Made by a program: the position numbers and the translations under genes
Shown here: positions 6,667-11,030 of the stretch, in pieces
Layout: the number at the start of each line of letters is the position of its first letter
Numbering within the stretch: position 1 is the first letter of the stretch
Notes under the pieces: generated by a model
Databases searched by the model: none
The model's input: the letters and a program-made list of their open reading frames with translations, nothing else
What the model was told of the DNA's origin: nothing
Source of the DNA: Gp22-AA3 sp964384905
Lineage (GTDB): Bacteria; Acidobacteriota; Polarisedimenticolia; Gp22-AA2
Direction of reading: 5' to 3'
DNA: 11,030 nucleotides
NCBI GenBank assembly: GCA_964384905.1
Contig: CAYLND010000122.1
Coordinates: 1-11,030, forward strand

Positions 6667-8115
6667 GTGCTGAAGCGGCGTCTCGGTCCGATCCTCGCGG
6701 TCGCGCTCCTCCTCGGCCTGGGCGCCTACACCTATTTCTCCGAAGTGCGCGGCAAGCCAGCCGAGAAGACGACCGGGGACGAGAAAGACAAGGCGTTCCC
6801 GTTCGAGCGCGCCGCCGTGAAGACGATCCGCATCACGAACGACAACGGCACGCTCCGCCTCGAGAAGCAGGGCGACGCCTGGAAGTTGACCCAGCCGCTC
6901 CAGGCCGACGCCGACAAGGAGAGCATCGACGGTCTTCTGAGCTCGCTCGATTTCGCGCGCGTCGAGAGACGCCTGGGAAAGGAAAGCGACCGGAAGCAGT
7001 ACGGGCTCGAGCCCCCCAAGGCGACCCTGACGCTCGAGACGGGCACGGCGGGCGCGCCGCCGACGCTGTCGATCGGCGAGAGCAACCCGATCGGCGGCAC
7101 CTACTACGCCCTGCTGCCGGGCTCGGGCGACGTGGCGGTCGTCAGCGCGTCCCTCGGCGAGATATCCAAGAAGGATCTCTTCGCCCTGCGCGACAAATCA
7201 CTCCTGACGCTCGACCCGTGGAAGATGAAGCGTCTGTCGCTCGGGCGCGGCAAGGAGACGATCCGGCTGGAGAAGCCGGACGAAGGCTGGGTGATTCGTC
7301 AGCCGGTCGAGACCCCGGCGGACGGCCCGACGATCACCGATCTCCTGACGGCGCTCCAGAATCTGCGCGCCACCAAGTTCGACAGCGAGAAGCCGTCGGC
7401 CGCCGACCTGCGCCGCTACGGGCTCGAGGCCCCCGAGGCGAGCATGACCCTTCTCCAGGACGGCTGGGACGTGGAGAAGACCGTCGTGTTCGGCAAGGAG
7501 GTCACGGGCGGAGGCCGCTATGCCCGCACCCTGGGACGCGACCCGGTCGTCATCGTGCCCTCCGACTTCTGGACCAAAGTGACCACCCGGCTCGCCGACC
7601 TGCGCCGCAAGGACCTGCTGGGGGTGCAGCAGTATCGCGTCGCCGGCATCACGTTCGCCCGGCACGGCGGGGCCGCGATGACCCTCACCCGGCAGAAGGA
7701 CCAGAGCTGGTCGCTCGCCGGCGCGGCGAAGGGGGAGGTCAAGGCGGATACGGTCGACACCCTCCTGCGGTCGATCGGCGAGCTGAAGGCGCTGTCGTTC
7801 GACGACCACCCCAAGGAGGCGACGCGCGTCTCTCTGGCGAGCCGGCCGGCTCTCGACCTGACGCTTCAGGAAGAGGCCGAGGCCTCCGGCGGCAAGCAGA
7901 AATCGCAGCACCTGCTGATCGGCCCCGCCCCGAAGAAGGAGCAGATCCTCGTCCAGGACCCGGCCTGGCGGCCGATCGCGACGGCGAGCGTCGGCACCCT
8001 GGAGAAGATCGACAGCCAGCTCGAGGCGGTCGTCAAGGAGGCCACGACCCCGAAGCCGGCGGCCAGCCCGGCCCCCTCCCCGTCGCCCGCCGCGACCGCC
8101 GCACCTCCGTCCTGA
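6667..8115 (+). CDS. DUF4340 protein, apparently three repeated units, membrane-anchored
   Basis: A 482-residue protein with an N-terminal hydrophobic anchor (~7-24) after KRR, so it is probably tethered in the inner membrane and exposed outside. Three similar units follow: ~50-182, ~183-318 and ~319-457. Each begins with a strand of the type 'hydrophobic-T/S-x-x-R/K', then L-x-K-x-x-x-x-W-x-h near residues 65-75, 201-211 and 341-350, then a D-x-(h)2-L-L helix and an acidic/positive strand with YGLE (112-115, 251-254) in the first two. A Pro/Ala/Ser-rich tail closes the protein (459-482). DUF4340 genes commonly follow GldG-like genes, and no biochemical function is established. GTG 6667 has GAGG at 6658-6661, 7 bases after the gldG-like stop. 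It is the last gene of the operon. Confidence 0.88.
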   Translation: MLKRRLGPILAVALLLGLGAYTYFSEVRGKPAEKTTGDEKDKAFPFERAAVKTIRITNDNGTLRLEKQGDAWKLTQPLQADADKESIDGLLSSLDFARVERRLGKESDRKQYGLEPPKATLTLETGTAGAPPTLSIGESNPIGGTYYALLPGSGDVAVVSASLGEISKKDLFALRDKSLLTLDPWKMKRLSLGRGKETIRLEKPDEGWVIRQPVETPADGPTITDLLTALQNLRATKFDSEKPSAADLRRYGLEAPEASMTLLQDGWDVEKTVVFGKEVTGGGRYARTLGRDPVVIVPSDFWTKVTTRLADLRRKDLLGVQQYRVAGITFARHGGAAMTLTRQKDQSWSLAGAAKGEVKADTVDTLLRSIGELKALSFDDHPKEATRVSLASRPALDLTLQEEAEASGGKQKSQHLLIGPAPKKEQILVQDPAWRPIATASVGTLEKIDSQLEAVVKEATTPKPAASPAPSPSPAATAAPPS

Positions 8116-8133
8116 GACGCGGTCCATTTTTTT
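8094..8133 (+). terminator. Intrinsic terminator of the ABC operon
   Basis: GACCGC (8094-8099) pairs with GCGGTC (8119-8124). A small inner hairpin, GTC-CTGA-GAC (8109-8118), stacks on the 3' arm. Two bases later comes a run of seven T (8127-8133). The 5' arm and most of the loop lie within the last codons of the DUF4340 gene. This separates the operon from the STAS gene. Confidence 0.65.
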
Positions 8134-8201
8134 CTGCAACCTCGCCGGCAGGCTCTCCGTATAGAGGGGAGTCAGGGACAGAGAACCGCCAGGGAGGATG
8201 G

Positions 8202-8585
8202 ATGATGAAGACGCTCATACGCATCAGGGAAGGCCGGACGGGAGGGCGGGCCCTGGTCAGGATCTCGGGGCGCATCCTTTCGGGCGCCGCCGCCGGAAGA
8301 CTCCTGCGCAGCGTGCGCGCGGCGTTGGCGCGGGGACGACGCGAACTGACGATCGACCTGGCCGGTCTTGCGGCCATCGACTGCGGCGGCATCGGCGCCC
8401 TGATTCTCTGCCTGCAGGACGCGGCCCGCTGCGGCGCGACCGTCCGGGTGGCGCGCAGCCGGGGGCCGATCCGCAGCATGCTCGCCCTGAGCGCCCTGCT
8501 CGATCCCCTCGAGCACGGCCGTCTCGCGGGCGACGGCGCGCGCCGTCTCCAGGGCCGCGACGTGCCGCTTCTGGTCCCGGCCTAG
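8202..8585 (+). CDS. STAS-domain protein (anti-anti-sigma factor-like) lacking the phospho-serine
   Basis: A 127-residue single-domain cytoplasmic protein with the STAS order: strand ALVRISG (17-23), helix ~28-44, strand ELTIDLAGL (48-56), the loop AIDCGGIGAL (58-67), helix ~64-76, strand TVRVAR (80-85) and a final helix ~91-103. STAS proteins of the SpoIIAA type release sigma factors from anti-sigma kinases and are switched by phosphorylation of a serine in D-S-S-G-L-G. Here that segment is D-C-G-G-I-G, so neither Ser is present and the classical switch is unlikely. It may instead bind a partner constitutively or belong to another STAS system. AGGGAGG (8191-8197) precedes two in-frame ATGs, 8202 and 8205; the second has the better spacing. 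A TATAGA (8160-8165) could be its -10. No kinase or sigma gene is adjacent. Confidence 0.85.
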   Translation: MMKTLIRIREGRTGGRALVRISGRILSGAAAGRLLRSVRAALARGRRELTIDLAGLAAIDCGGIGALILCLQDAARCGATVRVARSRGPIRSMLALSALLDPLEHGRLAGDGARRLQGRDVPLLVPA

Positions 8586-8604
8586 CGCCACCCGCCTCCC
8601 GCCG

Positions 8605-11030
8605 CTAGCCGCTTCGTCCTCCGCCTTCGGCGCGCATCTCGTCGAGCATCTTCCTCGCGTCGGGGTCGGCGCCGTCGATCTCCAGAAGATGTGTCAGCTC
8701 GCGGCGGGCCTCCTCGACCCGTCCCGTGGCGCGCAGGAGCGCCGCCAGGTTGTAGCGCGCGTCGCCATTGAGCGGATCGAGATCCAGCGCCTCGCGGTAG
8801 CGCGTCTCCGCCCCGGCGAAATCGCCGCGGCGCTTCAAGAGGAGCCCCAGGTTGGCGTGCGCCGCGGCCAGGTCCGGCTCGTCCTCGAGCGCCTCCAGGA
8901 ACAGTCGCTCCGCCTCACCGACCTCGCCGGCCTGGAGCCGCAGGCTTCCCAGATTGTTGCGCGCCGACGCCAGATGCGGATCGGCATCGAGCGCCTTCGC
9001 GAAGGCGGCGGCGGCCTCTTCGGTCCGCCCGCGCGCCGACAGGTGGCGGCCGAGAGCGTTCCACGCTCCCGCCAGCCCCGGGTCCCGGCGGACCGCTTCA
9101 GCGTACGCCACCGCGGCCGCGTCCTCGAGACCGCCGGCGCGATAGGCTTCGCCCAGGAGGTAGGGCGCCGTGCCGCTCCCCGGGTTGCGCGCCGTCGCCT
9201 GGGACAGGGAGCCTATGGCGTCGGCCAGGAGCCCGGCGCGCAACGATTCGATCCCCGCCGCCACGTACGGGTCGCGCAGACTCCAGAGATCGGCGTCCTT
9301 CAGGCTCGCCGCGATCTCGAGCCGGACGTCGCGCTGGCGCGCGCGCGCGCGCAGCGCGGCGGCGAGCGCGGGCTCGAGCGCCCGTTGCGAGGCGCGCAGG
9401 AGATCGGTCACCGGCCGGCGCACGCGACGCAGGGCGACGATCTGCTCGCGCTGGGTGTCGCGGAACATCGCCAGAGGGGCGCTGGTCTCCAGGTACAGGT
9501 CGTCGTCGGTGTGCCGGCGCGCGCCGGACGCCAGCGCGCGCAGCCCGTCCGGCCCGGTGACGAAGCGCGACAGCAGGTCGGCCTCCTCGTCGATGCCGGC
9601 CCGGCGCAGGTCGTCCCAGACCCCCGGCCGCTCCGCCGGCGCCAGGCGCTCCAAGTCGATCCGCAGCGGCCCGTCTCCGCCGACGAGAAAATAATCACCC
9701 CCGCCAGCCGACTCCTCCCACAGCGTCGCTTCCGGAAACACCTCCTGGAACGAGCGCGCGATGCCGCGGAAGTCGTCGGGCGACAGGCGGTACGCCTGGA
9801 CCCACTGGCAGAAGATCCCGCCCGGCTTCAGGCGCGAGCGGACGAGACGATAGAACTCCACCGTGAACAGGTTCGAGACCCCGGCGACCCAGGGGTTCGA
9901 GGGTTGCGAGGTGATCACGTCGAACCGGCGCGACCGGACCAGCAGGCGGCTGCGGGCGTCGTCGACCGTCACGGTCACGCGCCGGTCGTCGAGCGCCCGC
10001 CCGTTCGCCTCGTCGAACAGCCGCGCCGCAGCGAGAACGCCGGGCGCGATTTCGATCACCTCCAGGGCGCGCGCCGGGTGGCGCTCAGCCGCCCCGAGCG
10101 TGACGCCGCTGGCCAGACCGATCACCAGCACGTCGGCCGGCGCCGGGTGCAGGAGCAGCGGCAGGTGCGCCGCCAGGAGCTGCGTGCTCATGTCACCGCC
10201 CGTCGACGCCTCGGTCTTGCCGTTGATCTGGAGGGACAGGACGCCCGCGGGGCTGCGCCGCACGGTGACCAGACAGACCCCGTCCTCCCTGGAAAAGACG
10301 ATGCGGCCGCGGCGGCGCACCGCCTCCCGAAGATCGCCGCCGTCGCGAGAAGCGGCGCGGTAGATCGGCCCGTACAGGAAGCCGCCCCCGGAGACGAGAT
10401 CGGTGTCCCAGGCCGGCACCAGCACCGGAGCCAGAAGCGCCGCCCCGAGCAGGCAGGCCGCGGCCATCCACTCGGAACGCCGGCGACCGGTCGTCGCGAG
10501 CAGGGGAACGGTGACCAGGGCGATCGAGGTGGAGGAAGCGGCCAGGAGCGACCACCTGGCACCGATGGTCGGGAGAGAGACGAGACCCGCCAGAGCGAAG
10601 CCTGCGACCGAGCCCCAGGTGGAGGCGGCGTACAGAACGCCGGCGGCGCGGGCAGGGCCGTGATGTCCGGCGACCGCCGCCGCGAGGGCCGGGAAGATCG
10701 CTCCCTGGGCCGCCGACGGAATCAGCAGAAGCGCCGCCAGGGCGCCGAACTCCGCCGCCACGAGCGCCGCCGGATGCGCACCGATTCGTCCCGACGCGAA
10801 CGCAGCGAAAACCGGCAGACGACCGAGGATCGGCACGACCAGGAGCGACGACAGGCCGGCGCAGGCGAGCGCGGCGGCCGCGACCCGCGGCGCGGCCCCC
10901 GGGCGCGACACCCAGCGGCGGACGAGAAGGGGGCCCGCGCCGAGACCCAGGACATAACAGGTGAGCGTGATCCCCAGGGCGTACACCGACGATCCGAACG
11001 CCAGCGCCGCGCCGCGCGTCCACCCGACCT
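8605..11030 (-). CDS. Membrane-spermidine synthase-like-TPR fusion protein; 5' end missing
   Basis: At least 807 residues are visible; the frame stays open through the right edge, so the GTG at 10986 is not the start (14 more codons, with WTR and GSS as in the family's first helix, precede it). Numbering from that GTG: about six hydrophobic helices occupy ~1-190; a Rossmann domain spans ~230-440; then TDDDLYLETSAP (493-504) and about six TPR units (~572-780). The methyltransferase-like part shows VIGLASGVTLG (288-298), EVIEI (309-313), VDDARSRL (341-348) and DVITSQPSNPWVAGV (356-370). In true spermidine synthases the strand after the SAM site carries two catalytic Asp; here Gln361 and Asn364 stand there, so polyamine synthesis is doubtful. 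Such 'fused MFS/spermidine synthase' proteins are membrane-bound and of unknown role. The TPRs suggest a protein-binding scaffold. It converges on the STAS gene with 19 bases between stops. Confidence 0.88.
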   Translation of the reverse strand, partial: VGWTRGAALAFGSSVYALGITLTCYVLGLGAGPLLVRRWVSRPGAAPRVAAAALACAGLSSLLVVPILGRLPVFAAFASGRIGAHPAALVAAEFGALAALLLIPSAAQGAIFPALAAAVAGHHGPARAAGVLYAASTWGSVAGFALAGLVSLPTIGARWSLLAASSTSIALVTVPLLATTGRRRSEWMAAACLLGAALLAPVLVPAWDTDLVSGGGFLYGPIYRAASRDGGDLREAVRRRGRIVFSREDGVCLVTVRRSPAGVLSLQINGKTEASTGGDMSTQLLAAHLPLLLHPAPADVLVIGLASGVTLGAAERHPARALEVIEIAPGVLAAARLFDEANGRALDDRRVTVTVDDARSRLLVRSRRFDVITSQPSNPWVAGVSNLFTVEFYRLVRSRLKPGGIFCQWVQAYRLSPDDFRGIARSFQEVFPEATLWEESAGGGDYFLVGGDGPLRIDLERLAPAERPGVWDDLRRAGIDEEADLLSRFVTGPDGLRALASGARRHTDDDLYLETSAPLAMFRDTQREQIVALRRVRRPVTDLLRASQRALEPALAAALRARARQRDVRLEIAASLKDADLWSLRDPYVAAGIESLRAGLLADAIGSLSQATARNPGSGTAPYLLGEAYRAGGLEDAAAVAYAEAVRRDPGLAGAWNALGRHLSARGRTEEAAAAFAKALDADPHLASARNNLGSLRLQAGEVGEAERLFLEALEDEPDLAAAHANLGLLLKRRGDFAGAETRYREALDLDPLNGDARYNLAALLRATGRVEEARRELTHLLEIDGADPDARKMLDEMRAEGGGRSG
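9337..9352. repeat. (GC)8 dinucleotide tract inside the fusion gene
   Basis: Sixteen bases of alternating G and C lie in the coding sequence just upstream of the TPR region and encode part of an Ala/Arg stretch (ALRARARQR). Such a tract can slip or adopt Z-DNA. A change of one unit (2 bp) would shift the frame and remove the TPR domain. No such change is seen here. Confidence 0.6.

Noticed and set aside
3294..8115. Possibility that the ABC operon is a defence or antibiotic-resistance cassette
   Set aside because: The ATPase, permease, GldG-type and DUF4340 order matches a known housekeeping-like envelope block. No nuclease, toxin or resistance determinant accompanies it, and base use matches the neighbours.
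7218..8201. Extended plus-strand frame that reads upstream of the STAS gene through the DUF4340 gene
   Set aside because: The upstream part is out of frame within a real gene, crosses the terminator and is Arg/Gly/Pro-rich. The STAS protein has its own ribosome site and ATG.
10193..11023. 276-aa minus-strand frame overlapping the helical part of the fusion protein
   Set aside because: It is Arg/Gly/Ser-rich with no hydrophobic pattern, whereas the overlapping frame shows regular membrane helices and continues into recognised domains.
1..11030. CRISPR arrays, tRNA genes, insertion sequences or attachment sites
   Set aside because: Reading both strands showed no regularly spaced repeats, tRNA-like sequence, transposase motif or flanking inverted/direct repeats.

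Overview
The window is GC-rich and densely coded. The reading frames end almost every codon in G or C, start codons are often GTG, and genes are packed with overlaps or gaps of a few bases. The gene content is that of a Gram-negative-type bacterium with periplasmic c-type cytochromes, an MltG peptidoglycan lyase, a Gld-type ABC system followed by a DUF4340 protein, and large membrane/spermidine-synthase-like/TPR fusion proteins. This mix is common in Acidobacteriota and neighbouring environmental lineages. That placement is an inference from gene content; no rRNA or other marker is present. I see no mobile element, tRNA, rRNA or CRISPR array.

Layout. (1) 1-495 is the 3' end of a tetraheme cytochrome-c gene, closed by a GC-rich hairpin. 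(2) 553-2105 is a two-gene unit with ruvX (RuvX/YqgF nuclease-fold protein) and mltG (endolytic transglycosylase), joined by an ATGA overlap. (3) 2056-2274 on the minus strand is a 72-residue Cys/His-rich protein whose 3' end overlaps mltG antisense. It is transcribed divergently from 2378-3106, a two-helix membrane protein of unknown function; two back-to-back sigma70-like promoters fit in the 103 bp between them. (4) 3294-8115 is a four-gene operon for an ABC system of the GldA/GldF/GldG type: ATPase, permease, auxiliary membrane protein and a DUF4340 protein. All four start with GTG, and an intrinsic terminator straddles the last stop. (5) 8202-8585 is a single-domain STAS protein lacking the usual phosphorylatable serine. 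(6) 8605-11030 on the minus strand is a partial fusion of a membrane domain, a spermidine-synthase-like Rossmann domain and about six TPR repeats, running off the right edge.

How it fits together. The core is the Gld-type operon. The ATPase would energise the six-helix permease. The GldG-family protein places a large domain outside the membrane, and the DUF4340 protein is a membrane-anchored extracytoplasmic protein that appears to contain three copies of one fold. Its cargo outside Bacteroidota is not settled. The flanking genes (cell-wall lyase, membrane protein, STAS protein) suit an envelope theme, but no functional link is shown by the sequence.

Most unusual signals: three start-proximal promoters (ruvX, the 72-aa gene, the 242-aa membrane protein) whose -10 boxes lie 6-13 bases from the start codon with no Shine-Dalgarno, suggesting leaderless or near-leaderless mRNAs; the small Cys/His protein; the triplicated DUF4340 protein; the non-canonical STAS protein; and the loss of both catalytic aspartates in the spermidine-synthase-like domain.
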